From Pectobacterium carotovorum (lineage in GTDB: Bacteria > Pseudomonadota > Gammaproteobacteria > Enterobacterales > Enterobacteriaceae), in assembly GCF_033898505.1 (NCBI RefSeq), contig NZ_JAXAFK010000002.1, positions 186,001 to 250,000 on the forward strand: 64,000 bases of DNA. The letters are read 5' to 3'. The notes below the pieces were generated by a model, which was not told the origin of the DNA, made no database searches, and worked only from the letters and a program-made list of their open reading frames with translations. Positions 27,310-36,932 of this stretch are shown here, piece by piece. The translations under genes were made by a program, and so were the position numbers. How positions within the stretch are numbered: the first letter of the stretch is position 1; each line of letters opens with the position of its first letter.

Positions 27310-30021
27310 TCAGAACCATTGGCCAAAGCGGCGGATATAGGCGCGTTTGACCAACTGAGCGACGGTGCAGTAGCCAATCAGCGTGGCGGCCAGCCAGGGG
27401 AAATATTCCCACGGTAGCGGCTGCAACCCGACCAGCGGCCCCAGCGGAGAGAACGGCAGATAGATGCCCATCGCCATCACCAGCCCGGTCATCAGCATCA
27501 CTGGCAGCGCTGCTGTACTCTGAATGAACGGGATCTTCTGGGTGCGCAGCATGTGCACCACCAGCGTTTGTGACAGCAACCCCTCAACGAACCAGCCTGA
27601 CTGGAACAACGCCTGATGTTCTACGCTGTTGGCGGCAAATACGAACCACATCAGCGCGTAGGTGGTAATGTCAAAAATCGATGACGTCGGCCCGATACAC
27701 AGCATGAAGCGACCAATATTTTTGGCATCCCATTTACGCGGTTTACGCAGGAATTCCTTATCCATTTTGTCCCACGGCAGCGACAGCTGGGAGATGTCAT
27801 ACATCAGGTTCTGAATCAGCAGATGGATCGCCAGCATCGGCAGGAACGGAATAAAGGCGCTGGCGACCAGCACCGAAAACACGTTGCCGAAGTTGGAACT
27901 GGCGGTCATGTTCAGGTATTTGATGATATTCCCGAACGTTTCGCGCCCTTTGATGACCCCTTCCTCCAGCACCATCAGATTCTTTTCCAGCAGAATGATA
28001 TCAGCCGACTCTTTGGCGATATCCGTGCCAGTATCGACAGAAATCCCGATATCGGCATCGCGCAGGGCGGGTGCATCGTTGATACCGTCGCCTAAAAAAC
28101 CGACCGTATGACTATTGCCTTGCAGCGCTTTCAGCACGCGAGATTTTTGTAGCGGCGTCAGCCGGGCAAAAATAGTGCGCTGTTCTACCAGTACGCCGAG
28201 CTGCTCATCGCTGAGCGCATCGATAGCGTTCCCCTCCAGTACCTCACCCGGTTCTAGCCCGACATCGCGGCAGATTTTGCTGGTAATAATCGCGTTATCG
28301 CCCGTCAGGACTTTAACCGTCACGCCGTTTTCATGCAGGGCGCGAATGGCGGCAGAAGCGCTTTCTTTTGGCGGATCGAGGAACGTCAGCAGGCCGCAGA
28401 TGGTCAGGCCGCGTTCATCCTCGGCGCTGAGCGGCAGCGTGCTGCCCACCGGACTCAGCTCACGGGTGCCGATCATCAGCACGCGAAACCCTTGCTGATT
28501 GTAGCTTTCTGCCAGCGTTTTCAGCGTATTACGGCGTTCATCGTCCAGTTCATAGCGCTGTCCGTTTTCACTCACGTGCGTGGCGACAGACAGCATTTCT
28601 TCTACCGCGCCTTTGCAAATCAGGCGTTGCTGGTCATACTCATCGGCAACGATGATGGACAGGCGGCGGCGAATAAAATCAAACGGCAGTTCATCGATTT
28701 TGCGATAGCGGCCCAGCGCGGCAATAGCGGAATTACGGCGACCAAACTGCATGATGGCCTGATCCATCAGGTTTTTCATGCCGCTCTGGTGTGCGCTGTT
28801 GAGCCAGGCGAGTTGCAGCACGCTCTCATCGATCTGACCCTGCGTATTCAGGTGATGCTCAAGGATGATGCGATCCTGCGTTAACGTGCCGGTTTTATCG
28901 GTGCACAGCACATCCATCGCACCAAAGTTCTGAATCGCGTTCAGGCGTTTGACCACGACTTTACGCCGCGCCATGGCAATCGCGCCTTTTGCCAGATTGG
29001 ACGAGACAATCATCGGCAGCATTTCCGGCGTCAGGCCGACCGCGACCGCCAGAGCAAACAGGCTGGCCTCCATCCAATCGCCTTTTGTGAAGCCGTTAAT
29101 CAGCAGCACGACGGGTACCATCACGATCATAAAGCGGATCAGCAGCCAGCTTACGCTGTTCACGCCGCGATCGAAGGCGGTTTGGGAACGGGTGCCGACG
29201 ATGGATTTTGCCAGAGAGCCAAAGTAAGTATGGCTGCCGGTCGCCACGACGATGGCCGTTGCTGTACCGCTGGAAATGTTGGTTCCCATCAGGCAGATGT
29301 TGGATAACGCCAGCAGATCGCTTTCGCCGACGCAGCCCGTGGGCTGGCAGCCTTTGGCGCTGATATCGCTGAACACGTCGTATTTTTCGATCGGCAGTGA
29401 TTCACCGGTCAGTACCGCCTGACTGACGAACAGATCGCGTGATTCCACCAGCCGAACATCCGCTGGCACCATATCGCCGGCGGAAAGGGTCAGAATATCG
29501 CCGGGCACCAACTGCTGAAGCGGGATCTCCTGCATGACGGCGGTGGCGCTGGCATGAGGGCGGCGCAGTACGGTGGCCGTTGTCCGCACCATGGATTTCA
29601 GCGCTTCTGCGGCTTTATTGGTCCGAAATTCCTGCCAGAAGCGCAGCAGGCCGCTCAGACTCACCATCACCAGAATGATGATCACGCCGGTGAGCGACGT
29701 CTCTTCGTTATGGCGCAGCGGTAGCCAGTAATCGGTGAAAAAGCTGATAGCGGCCAGCGCTGTCAGCACGTAAATAAATGGGTTATTAAACGCGGCGGCT
29801 AACTGCACCAGCGCGTGCGGCGCTTTCTCGTGGGCGACGCGGTTTTCGCCATAGGTTTGCTGACGCTCAATGACGTCATCATGGCTTAAGCCGTGCAGGT
29901 GGGTATTCAGGTTAGCCAGCGTTTGGTCGAGGCTGTTTTGCGCCTCGCGGGCAATCGCAAAAGTGGCCGTGGGGGTTTTACGGGCGCGGCGATACCCCGT
30001 TTGCGTGATCATATCGGTCAT
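27310..30021 (-). CDS. mgtA: Mg2+-importing P-type ATPase (MgtA/MgtB type)
   Basis: A 903-residue P3B-type ATPase that imports Mg2+ across the inner membrane. Hallmarks are the phosphorylation motif CTDKTGTLT with its Asp, the actuator motif LTGESLPIEKYD, the hinge GDGINDAPALRDADIGI and about ten membrane helices. The length equals E. coli MgtA or Salmonella MgtB; I cannot choose between them, so the symbol is by family. A second in-frame ATG three codons on is possible. Upstream is a leader ORF with proline codons and four direct repeats, downstream a 30-residue peptide gene. The whole looks like a magnesium-regulated transcription unit. Confidence 0.94.
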   Translation of the reverse strand: MTDMITQTGYRRARKTPTATFAIAREAQNSLDQTLANLNTHLHGLSHDDVIERQQTYGENRVAHEKAPHALVQLAAAFNNPFIYVLTALAAISFFTDYWLPLRHNEETSLTGVIIILVMVSLSGLLRFWQEFRTNKAAEALKSMVRTTATVLRRPHASATAVMQEIPLQQLVPGDILTLSAGDMVPADVRLVESRDLFVSQAVLTGESLPIEKYDVFSDISAKGCQPTGCVGESDLLALSNICLMGTNISSGTATAIVVATGSHTYFGSLAKSIVGTRSQTAFDRGVNSVSWLLIRFMIVMVPVVLLINGFTKGDWMEASLFALAVAVGLTPEMLPMIVSSNLAKGAIAMARRKVVVKRLNAIQNFGAMDVLCTDKTGTLTQDRIILEHHLNTQGQIDESVLQLAWLNSAHQSGMKNLMDQAIMQFGRRNSAIAALGRYRKIDELPFDFIRRRLSIIVADEYDQQRLICKGAVEEMLSVATHVSENGQRYELDDERRNTLKTLAESYNQQGFRVLMIGTRELSPVGSTLPLSAEDERGLTICGLLTFLDPPKESASAAIRALHENGVTVKVLTGDNAIITSKICRDVGLEPGEVLEGNAIDALSDEQLGVLVEQRTIFARLTPLQKSRVLKALQGNSHTVGFLGDGINDAPALRDADIGISVDTGTDIAKESADIILLEKNLMVLEEGVIKGRETFGNIIKYLNMTASSNFGNVFSVLVASAFIPFLPMLAIHLLIQNLMYDISQLSLPWDKMDKEFLRKPRKWDAKNIGRFMLCIGPTSSIFDITTYALMWFVFAANSVEHQALFQSGWFVEGLLSQTLVVHMLRTQKIPFIQSTAALPVMLMTGLVMAMGIYLPFSPLGPLVGLQPLPWEYFPWLAATLIGYCTVAQLVKRAYIRRFGQWF

Positions 30022-30166
30022 GATGCTGCTCTCTTAATGTTGCCTGTCCGCCACGCACGGGCGCGCATCCCGGATAAAGGGACGTAAAGCGGAGAAGAAT
30101 AAAGGTATTAAGGGAGGTAAACGGCGCAGGCAGAGAGAACAGAGGGGTCGAGGAAGAAGACGGTCC

Positions 30167-30214
30167 TTATTCTAACGGATGCGGTTTACCGGGCCATCGA
30201 GGGTGCTCGTCCAT
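30167..30214 (-). CDS. 15-residue leader peptide, MgtL-like
   Basis: A micro-ORF with AAGGAG and good spacing before its ATG at 30212-30214, reading MDEHPRWPGKPHPLE and ending 145 bases before the ATPase start. It opens with acidic residues and has four prolines in 15 codons. In Salmonella and E. coli, MgtL (17 residues, Pro-rich after an acidic start) makes mgtA expression respond to Mg2+ and proline by altering ribosome progress and leader folding. The composition and position match, the sequence does not, so function is inferred. Confidence 0.65.
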   Translation of the reverse strand: MDEHPRWPGKPHPLE

Positions 30215-30226
30215 GTTGTCTCCTTA

Positions 30227-30240
30227 TCGCCGTATGGCGA
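30227..30240 (-). promoter_or_regulatory. Short hairpin just upstream of leader ORF
   Basis: TCGCC (30227-30231) pairs with GGCGA (30236-30240) with a 4-base loop, ending a few bases before the leader ribosome site. It could help fold the mgtA leader. Confidence 0.35.
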
Positions 30241-30284
30241 GATATAAAATAAACAGCGTCGTCGGCTGATGAAACACATTACCT

Positions 30285-30344
30285 AGAAACAAAGTACGTA
30301 GAAATTGAGTACGTAAAAATTGAGTACGCAGAAACACTGTACAT
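30285..30344. repeat. Four tandem 15-bp direct repeats
   Basis: Four contiguous 15-bp units begin at 30285, 30300, 30315 and 30330, each close to AGAAATTGAGTACGT. The GTAC core is present in all four, and the units lie about 70-130 bases upstream of the leader ORF of the Mg2+ ATPase, where the promoter should be. They could be arrayed regulator sites. No standard PhoP box was recognised. Confidence 0.75.
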
Positions 30345-30424
30345 AGTTTAGTGGTGCAACAATAACCCCGTTTGCCTAAACCGTACGTCAACGTTTGTTC
30401 ATGAGTCAGATCGAATGGACTTGT

Positions 30425-30450
30425 CGCCCCGCCGGGTAGCCAACGGGGCG
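30425..30450 (-). terminator. Stem-loop after the second chemoreceptor gene
   Basis: CGCCCCG (30425-30431) pairs with CGGGGCG (30444-30450) just past the chemoreceptor stop at 30459. The U-tract on the minus strand is weak (ACAAGTCC). Confidence 0.5.
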
Positions 30451-30458
30451 GATGGGGA

Positions 30459-32036
30459 TTAGTGAATTCTCAGTAAGTTGTCCTGATTGACTTTGAAGAA
30501 ACGAACCGCATCGCGCAGTTGTTCGCCCTGCTCCGTCATGGCGTGCGCCGCCGTGGCGGATTCTTCAACCAGCGCGGCGTTCTGCTGGGTAACCCGATCC
30601 ATTTGTTCTACTGCCACGCTAATCTCTTTGATGCCGATATGCTGCTCGTTGGAAGCCTGAGAAATCTCCGCCACGATATCGGTGACCTTTTTCACTGACA
30701 GTACAATCTCCGACATCGCCTGGCTGGCTTTGTCTGCTCGCGCAGAGCCGTCGGTAATCTTCTCGACGGTGCCTTCGATCAGCGTTTTGATCTCTTTGGC
30801 GGCGTTGGCGCTCTTCTGTGCCAGTGTCCGTACTTCGCCCGCCACAACGGCAAAGCCTTTCCCTTCGCTGCCCGCTCTGGCTGCTTCTACTGCGGCGTTC
30901 AGGGCAAGGATATTGGTCTGGAAAGCGATCCCTTCGATCACGGCGATAATATCGACGATCTTCTGTGAACTGTCGGAGATCTCATGCATGCGCTTGAGCA
31001 TGTCGTCCACGATAAGCCCACCCTGAGAAGCGGTTTCCGAGGTTTGCTGCGCCAGCTGGCTGGCTTCCTTGGCGTTATCCGCATTCTGGCGCACGGTGTG
31101 TGTCAACTGCTGCATATTGGCCGATGCCTGAATCAGCGAGGCAGCCTGCTCTTCGGTACGCTGCGACAGGTCGCTATTGCCCTGAGCAATCTCGCTGGAT
31201 GCCAGCGAGATGGATTCACTGCCGCTCATGATGGTATGCACGATGCCCATCAACTGTTGGTTCATGTAGTTGATAGAAGCCAGCAGGCTGCTGTTGTCCC
31301 CTTGGCGCAGTTTGATTTCCGTTGTGAGATTACCGGAGGCAATCTCGGTCATGATTTCCTGTGCGTAATGTGGGTCGCCGCCGAGCTGGCGTGAAATATT
31401 GCGTGAGATAATGGTGGCGATAACGGCGGTCGTCAGCAGAGCGAGCAGCAGCAATCCCCAAACATAGTACTGTGATGTCCGATAAGTCGAATCGGCGCTG
31501 GCGACGATATCTTTTGCCGTCGCCACCTCCATATCCACCAGCTTGGCCAGATCTTTCATTAGCTGGCTACGATACTTAGAGGAGCTTGCGCCGCTGATTT
31601 TGCTCGCCTCTGCCAGATCGCCCCGGTTCACGGTATCAATCAGCGTGGCATTGACCGAGTTAAAGCCGGAGAAATTATCGCCGATGATTTTGATCAGCGC
31701 TTTTTTATCCTCGCTGTTGGCAACGGTTTGGTAATTCTTAAACGCAGCAAGGAAAGCATCGGCGTTTTGCAGTAATTCTTTGCGGTGGCCTTCGCGCTCT
31801 TCGGGCGTTTTGGAGTCGATATACTGTATTTGCTGTAATCGCGTTTCAGACAATGTGCCGCGCATTTCCAAACTATATCGCACGCCAGGCAGGCTGTTGC
31901 TGCTTAATTCAACAATACGGCTGTTATTAACGCTAAGCTGAAGTAGTGAGACCACACCTAATAGTAGCATCATGGCTACCAGGACGGAAAACCCGAGTAA
32001 TAACTTAGAAAATACTGTGAGTTGAGAAAATTTCAT
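30459..32036 (-). CDS. Methyl-accepting chemotaxis protein (four-helix sensor)
   Basis: A 525-residue chemoreceptor: an N-terminal helix (LLLGFSVLVAMMLLLGVVSLL), a periplasmic domain of about 150 residues with the four-helix-bundle pattern, a second membrane helix (YYVWGLLLLALLTTAVIATII), HAMP, then the coiled-coil signalling domain with AFQTNILALNAAVEAARAG. It ends FFKVNQDNLLRIH and lacks a C-terminal NWETF pentapeptide. The ligand is unknown. It is transcribed alone. Confidence 0.93.
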   Translation of the reverse strand: MKFSQLTVFSKLLLGFSVLVAMMLLLGVVSLLQLSVNNSRIVELSSNSLPGVRYSLEMRGTLSETRLQQIQYIDSKTPEEREGHRKELLQNADAFLAAFKNYQTVANSEDKKALIKIIGDNFSGFNSVNATLIDTVNRGDLAEASKISGASSSKYRSQLMKDLAKLVDMEVATAKDIVASADSTYRTSQYYVWGLLLLALLTTAVIATIISRNISRQLGGDPHYAQEIMTEIASGNLTTEIKLRQGDNSSLLASINYMNQQLMGIVHTIMSGSESISLASSEIAQGNSDLSQRTEEQAASLIQASANMQQLTHTVRQNADNAKEASQLAQQTSETASQGGLIVDDMLKRMHEISDSSQKIVDIIAVIEGIAFQTNILALNAAVEAARAGSEGKGFAVVAGEVRTLAQKSANAAKEIKTLIEGTVEKITDGSARADKASQAMSEIVLSVKKVTDIVAEISQASNEQHIGIKEISVAVEQMDRVTQQNAALVEESATAAHAMTEQGEQLRDAVRFFKVNQDNLLRIH

Positions 32037-32337
32037 CGCTATTCTTATTGATTATTAGAGAGAAGGTAATAGTGATAACGGCAAATAAAATAAGATCTTT
32101 ATAATGCGTAATTCGATAAAGAGAGTAGAGGATGTAAACGGGATTTAATAATAAAAAACTTAATTTTATCGATAGTAAATTCTGATTGTTTTTTGTTTTT
32201 AACTATTTTATTTTAAATTGAGCGAATGGTTGTTAAACATTGTTTTAATAAATTTTTTTATTTTTAATGTGAAGGTTGGATAATTCACAAATAGGGAAAA
32301 TAAAATGTGATAGCCATCAATAATCGATAATTATTTA
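32037..32337. other. AT-rich intergenic region
   Basis: About 300 bases of very AT-rich DNA upstream of the chemoreceptor gene, presumably its promoter region. I see no gene. Confidence 0.4.
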
Positions 32338-32460
<123 letters not shown>

Positions 32461-32548
32461 TGTGACTTAAAAATAATGATAATAAGTAACAGGATTCATT
32501 AGTTAAATGACAAATTATTTCTTTTTGATCGCTTCAACAATAATGACA

Positions 32549-32571
32549 CAGCGGTAATGTCATTACCGCTG
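32549..32571 (-). terminator. Stem-loop after rhaM
   Basis: CAGCGGTAAT pairs with ATTACCGCTG around a 3-base loop, about 30 bases past the rhaM stop. On the minus strand TGTCATTATTGTT follows, a weak U-rich tail. Likely end of the rhaBADM transcript. Confidence 0.65.
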
Positions 32572-32599
32572 CACGATGATGCTTAGCGCAAAGTATGCC

Positions 32600-32914
32600 T
32601 TAGTCCAGATAGAACACCGGTTCCAGCGCATCGCTAACCGGGCTGTTATCGGGATTGGAGGGCATGACGTCGCTCATGTGCTTCCACCAGCGCTGGCAGA
32701 CTTCCGTTTGTGCAATCGCTTCCCAGCGTGCTTCGGATTCGACCTCGACATAGCCGAACAGCAGATTGCGCTGTTTATCCAGAAAAATACTGTAGTGGTG
32801 CGCGCCGTGGTTTTTCAGCACTTCGGCCAGTTCCGGCCAGATAGGGTTGTGGCGATGTTGGTATTCATCGTGGCAGTCAGGAAAAACCGACATCACAAAA
32901 GCCTTACGCAACAT
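32600..32914 (-). CDS. rhaM: L-rhamnose mutarotase
   Basis: A 104-residue enzyme that interconverts the alpha and beta anomers of L-rhamnose, supplying the form used by the isomerase. Characteristic stretches are [27 protein letters not shown], with the conserved His, and [28 protein letters not shown]. It is the last gene of the rhaBAD-M transcript, about 100 bases beyond rhaD. Confidence 0.95.
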   Translation of the reverse strand: MLRKAFVMSVFPDCHDEYQHRHNPIWPELAEVLKNHGAHHYSIFLDKQRNLLFGYVEVESEARWEAIAQTEVCQRWWKHMSDVMPSNPDNSPVSDALEPVFYLD

Positions 32915-32943
32915 GGATGAGTCCCCTGTAATCGTTAGCAGAA

Positions 32944-32966
32944 CGCCACGACGTGAGGCCGTGGCG
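32944..32966 (-). repeat. Inverted repeat between rhaD and rhaM
   Basis: CGCCACG (32944-32950) pairs with CGTGGCG (32960-32966) in the rhaD-rhaM gap. It may lower rhaM transcription or protect the rhaBAD message end. No clear U-tract follows. Confidence 0.5.
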
Positions 32967-33018
32967 GTTTGAGGTTGAAGGTCATTTTATGCTGAAAATA
33001 ATTTATGCTTAAAACTCG

Positions 33019-33843
33019 CTACACGCGCAGCGCGGCTTCCATGGGGGTGACGCCGAAACGTTTACCCAGTGCGATAAGCTCTTCGGTTGAGATTGTCTGC
33101 TTCTTACCGCCCATCGATATCACTTTCACCATCACTTCGGCGGATTTTTCTGCGGTATCGATCAGGCCGAAGGCCTCGTCCAGCGTCGGGCCGGTGCCGA
33201 AGATGCCGTGGAAGGGCCACAGAACCAGTGAATGACGCTTCATTTGCTCGGAGGTGGCATCGCCAATGGCGTCGGTGCCCGGCACCATCCACGGCACAAT
33301 GCCCACGCCGTCCGGGAAGACCACCAGACACTCTGTGCTGCCTTCCCACAGTTCACGGGTGAATTTAGCCGTATCCAGCTCCAGCACATAGCTCAGGGCG
33401 ATCAGGTTGGTCGCGTGGCAGTGCATGATGACGCGGTCGCGCCCGTGGGTCACGCCCATACGCACAATGTGCGACTGGAAATGCGAAGCCAGTTCAGACG
33501 TCGGCAGGCCGCCGTTGGTGAGCCCCCAAAAAATGCGGTAGCCTTTGCCGTCACTATCAACCTGCAATACCACCAGCGAATCGGCGGGATCCAGTTGAAC
33601 GTTGCGGAAAAATTTGCCGGAGCCAGTGACGATAAACCAGCAGTCTGCCAGCGCCGGCATCGGCTGTGATAGCGCTTCATGGCGCGGCTGCGGGTAGAAA
33701 TCGCTTTCATAAGGCGTCACATCCTCAGCCGTCAGGCGCAGGCTGACGTTACCGCCGTTACGTTCGTCCCAGCCTTTGAGCCACATGTCGCTGGTGGCTT
33801 TAATCATTCCCTGTACAAACCAGGAAGAGAGAATTGCTTGCAT
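33019..33843 (-). CDS. rhaD: Rhamnulose-1-phosphate aldolase
   Basis: Splits L-rhamnulose-1-phosphate into dihydroxyacetone phosphate and L-lactaldehyde. The ATG at 33843 gives 274 residues, the E. coli length; the frame open to 34059 lies within rhaA and is not used. Visible features are the start [25 protein letters not shown], the zinc-binding HCHATN and the catalytic-loop motif [17 protein letters not shown] gap of four bases separates it from rhaA. Confidence 0.97.
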   Translation of the reverse strand: MQAILSSWFVQGMIKATSDMWLKGWDERNGGNVSLRLTAEDVTPYESDFYPQPRHEALSQPMPALADCWFIVTGSGKFFRNVQLDPADSLVVLQVDSDGKGYRIFWGLTNGGLPTSELASHFQSHIVRMGVTHGRDRVIMHCHATNLIALSYVLELDTAKFTRELWEGSTECLVVFPDGVGIVPWMVPGTDAIGDATSEQMKRHSLVLWPFHGIFGTGPTLDEAFGLIDTAEKSAEVMVKVISMGGKKQTISTEELIALGKRFGVTPMEAALRV

Positions 33844-33847
33844 AGTC

Positions 33848-35110
33848 TTACCCTTGACGTTGAGTGAGGATGGTTTCTTCATACTGACGCACCTGTTGCA
33901 GCCATTCGCTGCCCGGAAGTACGTCATGACGCTGGCAGTAGTGTTCCCACACTGCCTGCCACGGCAGCGATTTTTGCTCTTCCAGTAGGGCCAGACGCGC
34001 GGTGTAATCGCCGTTTTGTTCCAGTTTGCGCAGCGTTTCCGTGGGTTCCAGCAGCGCACGCAGCAGGGCTTTCTTCATATTGCGTGTGCCGATAACCCAG
34101 GCGGCGATGCGGTTGATAGAGGCATCAAAGAAGTCGAGCCCGATATGCACGCGATTAAGCAGCTTATGGCGTACGATTTCGTGTGCGATGGCCTGCGTTT
34201 CGTCATCCAGCAGCACCACATGATCGCTGTCCCAGCGTACCGGGCGGCTGACGTGCAGCAGCAGGCGCGGGACGTACAGAATGGCACTGGAGATCTTGTC
34301 GGAAATCACTTCGGTCGGGTGGAAGTGTCCGGCATCCAGACAGAGCGCAGTGCCGCGACTGGCTGCGTAGCCGAGGTAGAATTCATTGGAGCCGACGGTA
34401 AAGCTTTCCGCGCCGATTCCGAACAGCTTACTTTCCACCGCGTCAATATGGTGTGCCTGATCGAGCGGTTCAGCGATGATCTCATCCAGTGCGCTGAGTA
34501 GCCGTTGGCGGAACGCCAGACGATCGATGGTTAAATCTTTCATGCCGTCCGGCACCCAGATGTTCATCACGGATGGCGTACCGAGTTCGCGACCGAAGTA
34601 GGCAGAAATCCGGCGGCTGGCCTGACAGTGTTCAATCCAGAAGCGGCGTACTTTTTCGTCCGGGTGCGACAGGGTAAAACCGTCTGCGCTCAGCGGATGA
34701 GAAAAGCAGGTCGGGTTAAAATCCAGCCCGAGCTGGTGGCGCTTGGCCCATTCAACCCAGGTGCGGAAATGCTCGGGGGCTATCTCGTTACGGGCGACGG
34801 GCTGCGCGGATTCCAGATAGATGGCGTGCAGGTTCAGCCGCTTGGGGCCGGGGATCAGCGCAAAGGCCTGTTCCAGATCGGCACGCAGTTCATCCGGCGT
34901 ACTCGCTTTGCCGGGGTAGTTGCCGGTGGCCTGAATGCCGCCAGTCAGCGGCCCGCCAGTGTTCTCGAATCCGGCCACATCATCACCCTGCCAGCAGTGC
35001 ATTGATACCGGAATCTGATCGAGCTGTTCCAGCGCAGCTTCTACGTCAATATTCAGGCTGGCGTAACGCGCTTTCGCCAACTGCCAGGCGGTTTCAATTG
35101 GTGTGCTCAT
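33848..35110 (-). CDS. rhaA: L-rhamnose isomerase
   Basis: Converts L-rhamnose to L-rhamnulose in the cytoplasm with a divalent metal. At 420 residues it has the family length. Motifs include [15 protein letters not shown] near the N-terminus, the metal-site stretch [17 protein letters not shown] and the C-terminal [23 protein letters not shown]. The ATG overlaps the rhaB TGA by ATGA and has AAGGAG upstream inside rhaB. Confidence 0.97.
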   Translation of the reverse strand: MSTPIETAWQLAKARYASLNIDVEAALEQLDQIPVSMHCWQGDDVAGFENTGGPLTGGIQATGNYPGKASTPDELRADLEQAFALIPGPKRLNLHAIYLESAQPVARNEIAPEHFRTWVEWAKRHQLGLDFNPTCFSHPLSADGFTLSHPDEKVRRFWIEHCQASRRISAYFGRELGTPSVMNIWVPDGMKDLTIDRLAFRQRLLSALDEIIAEPLDQAHHIDAVESKLFGIGAESFTVGSNEFYLGYAASRGTALCLDAGHFHPTEVISDKISSAILYVPRLLLHVSRPVRWDSDHVVLLDDETQAIAHEIVRHKLLNRVHIGLDFFDASINRIAAWVIGTRNMKKALLRALLEPTETLRKLEQNGDYTARLALLEEQKSLPWQAVWEHYCQRHDVLPGSEWLQQVRQYEETILTQRQG

Positions 35111-36597
35111 TGCGTGGTCTCCTTTTTGCCCTTTGGGGCGGTTTCTGGCTGGCTGAGCGCCTGAAAACGACGCCAGTGCCCGGCAAAATCACTCTCCGCA
35201 CGCGGGATATAGCGATGCAGAGGGAAGTTATGAGTCAGCATGTGCCGGAATGCGGCAAGGTCGGCGACGGCGCCCAGCGCCATCAGCTGGCAGCCGATAT
35301 TGCCAAGCGTCGAGGCTTCGACCGGCCCAGCCAGAACCGGAATCTGGCACACATCGGCGCACAGCTGGTTCAGGAAGGCGTTCTGGCTGCCGCCGCCGAC
35401 AATGTGCAACTGGCGGATCGGTGCGTGGCGCAGTTCGCCCAGTTCCAGCACCACCTGTCGGTAGAGCAGCGCGAGGCTGTCAAAGATGCAGCGTGCCAGC
35501 TCGGCATCGCTTTGGGGCACGGGCTGGCCGTGCTCACGGCAATAGTCGCGGATCGCCTGATGCATAGACGGTGGATTGATAAAGCGCTCGTCATTCGGGT
35601 TAATCAGGCTGGCGAAGGCGGGCAGGGCGGCGGCAGACTGAATCAGCGCGCCTAACTCCTTGATGTCACGTTCCTGGCAAACCCGCTGTAGCAGCCACAG
35701 GCCCATGATGTTTTTCAGCACCCGATAGGTACCGTCCACGCCACCTTCGTTGGTGATATTGGCGGCCAGCGCCTGCGGACTGTTAAACGGCGTGTCGCTC
35801 TCAATGCCCATCAGCGACCAGGTGCCGGAGCTGAGATAAGCGCTGTCACGGCTCTGCAATGGCGCGCCGACCACCGCGCTGGCGGTATCGTGCGTGGCGA
35901 CGGCGGTGACGGGAATTTGCCGTCCGCTCGGTGCTGTCCAGTTTCCCACTGCGTGCCCCGGCTGCACGGGTTCGCTCAGCCAGCGGCGTGGGACACCCAG
36001 ATAATCCAGCAGCGTGCCGTCCCAGGTTTTCTTTTCCAGATTAAGTAGTTGGGTCGTACTGGCGTTGGTGTATTCGCAGATCAGATTCCCCGTGAGGCGA
36101 TAGTGAAAATAGTCAGGGATCATCAGCAGGTGTGCTATCTGATTCAGGTTTTCAGACGGCGCATCGCACAGCGCTTTAAGCTGGTACAGCGTATTAAACG
36201 GCAGAAATTGAATACCGGTACGCTGATAGATCGCCTCACGCCCCAGTTCGGCAGTGACGGTAGCCATCACGCCGTCGGTGCGGTGGTCGCGATAGGAATA
36301 CGGCAAACCAATGCGCTGCCCGTCCTTATCGAGTAGCACATAGTCCACGCCCCAACTGTCGATCCCAATGCTATCCGGAGCGATACCCATGGCATCGATT
36401 TGGTGTAACCCCATGAGGATATCGCGTTCCAGCGCGGCGAGATCCCACTGGTGATGGTTGTCCTGAAACACCAGCGTATTGCTGAAACGGTGAATTTCTT
36501 TCAGCGTCAGATGCTGCGTTGCGGTGTGTAAGGTTGCCAGCATGACCCGACCACTGGATGCACCTAAATCCACCGCCACGATATTCTTCACCGCCAT
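35107..36597 (-). CDS. rhaB: Rhamnulokinase
   Basis: An FGGY-family sugar kinase that phosphorylates L-rhamnulose at position 1. The ATG at 36597 has AAGGAG upstream and gives 496 residues; the open frame to 36699 extends into the regulatory region. Features: the phosphate-binding [13 protein letters not shown] at the N-terminus, [21 protein letters not shown], and the C-terminal [16 protein letters not shown]. First gene of the rhaBAD-M operon, divergent from rhaSR. Confidence 0.97.
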   Translation of the reverse strand: MAVKNIVAVDLGASSGRVMLATLHTATQHLTLKEIHRFSNTLVFQDNHHQWDLAALERDILMGLHQIDAMGIAPDSIGIDSWGVDYVLLDKDGQRIGLPYSYRDHRTDGVMATVTAELGREAIYQRTGIQFLPFNTLYQLKALCDAPSENLNQIAHLLMIPDYFHYRLTGNLICEYTNASTTQLLNLEKKTWDGTLLDYLGVPRRWLSEPVQPGHAVGNWTAPSGRQIPVTAVATHDTASAVVGAPLQSRDSAYLSSGTWSLMGIESDTPFNSPQALAANITNEGGVDGTYRVLKNIMGLWLLQRVCQERDIKELGALIQSAAALPAFASLINPNDERFINPPSMHQAIRDYCREHGQPVPQSDAELARCIFDSLALLYRQVVLELGELRHAPIRQLHIVGGGSQNAFLNQLCADVCQIPVLAGPVEASTLGNIGCQLMALGAVADLAAFRHMLTHNFPLHRYIPRAESDFAGHWRRFQALSQPETAPKGKKETTQ

Positions 36598-36706
36598 AGC
36601 CGCACTCCTTATTGTTGGATGTGTTGCAGTGTAAAGAGCGGCAACCGCAGCCACCTTCCTATGAGTGCCATCAACAACAGGCGGCTGGCAAAATGACAAA
36701 GCTGAC

Positions 36707-36722
36707 CGTGAAAGGGCTCACA
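36707..36722. promoter_or_regulatory. CRP site near rhaB
   Basis: CGTGA-AAGGGC-TCACA, a near-perfect CRP palindrome with the standard six-base spacer, about 110 bases upstream of the rhaB start. Confidence 0.7.
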
Positions 36723-36773
36723 ATCTGGGAAATTATTCAGGAAATAACCACGAAAAAATCAGGGGAAAAGCGG

Positions 36774-36789
36774 TGTGATCCTTACCACA
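36774..36789. promoter_or_regulatory. CRP site near rhaS
   Basis: TGTGA-TCCTTA-CCACA, one mismatch from the CRP consensus, about 145 bases upstream of rhaS. Confidence 0.65.
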
Positions 36790-36932
36790 CTTCAATCAAT
36801 TGGGCGGTGCGATCTTAAAAAAAGAGCAGCCAGACGGCACGTGGGTGACGGTAATTGAAGGTCGGTTCTGTGGCTTCTGGCTACCCTTTTTCAAAGGCCG
36901 CATTTTTGCCAGAGGCTGAATGGAGAACTGAA

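Larger units (their letters stand above)
36598..36932. promoter_or_regulatory. rhaB-rhaS divergent control region
   Basis: A 335-base region between divergent rhaBAD and rhaSR with no gene of its own. It contains two probable CRP sites, listed separately, and should hold the RhaS and RhaR binding sites, which I could not delimit by eye. Confidence 0.7.

Noticed and set aside
30285..30344. Possible CRISPR array from tandem 15-bp units
   Set aside because: Units are contiguous with no spacers, and there are no cas genes; they are simple direct repeats.
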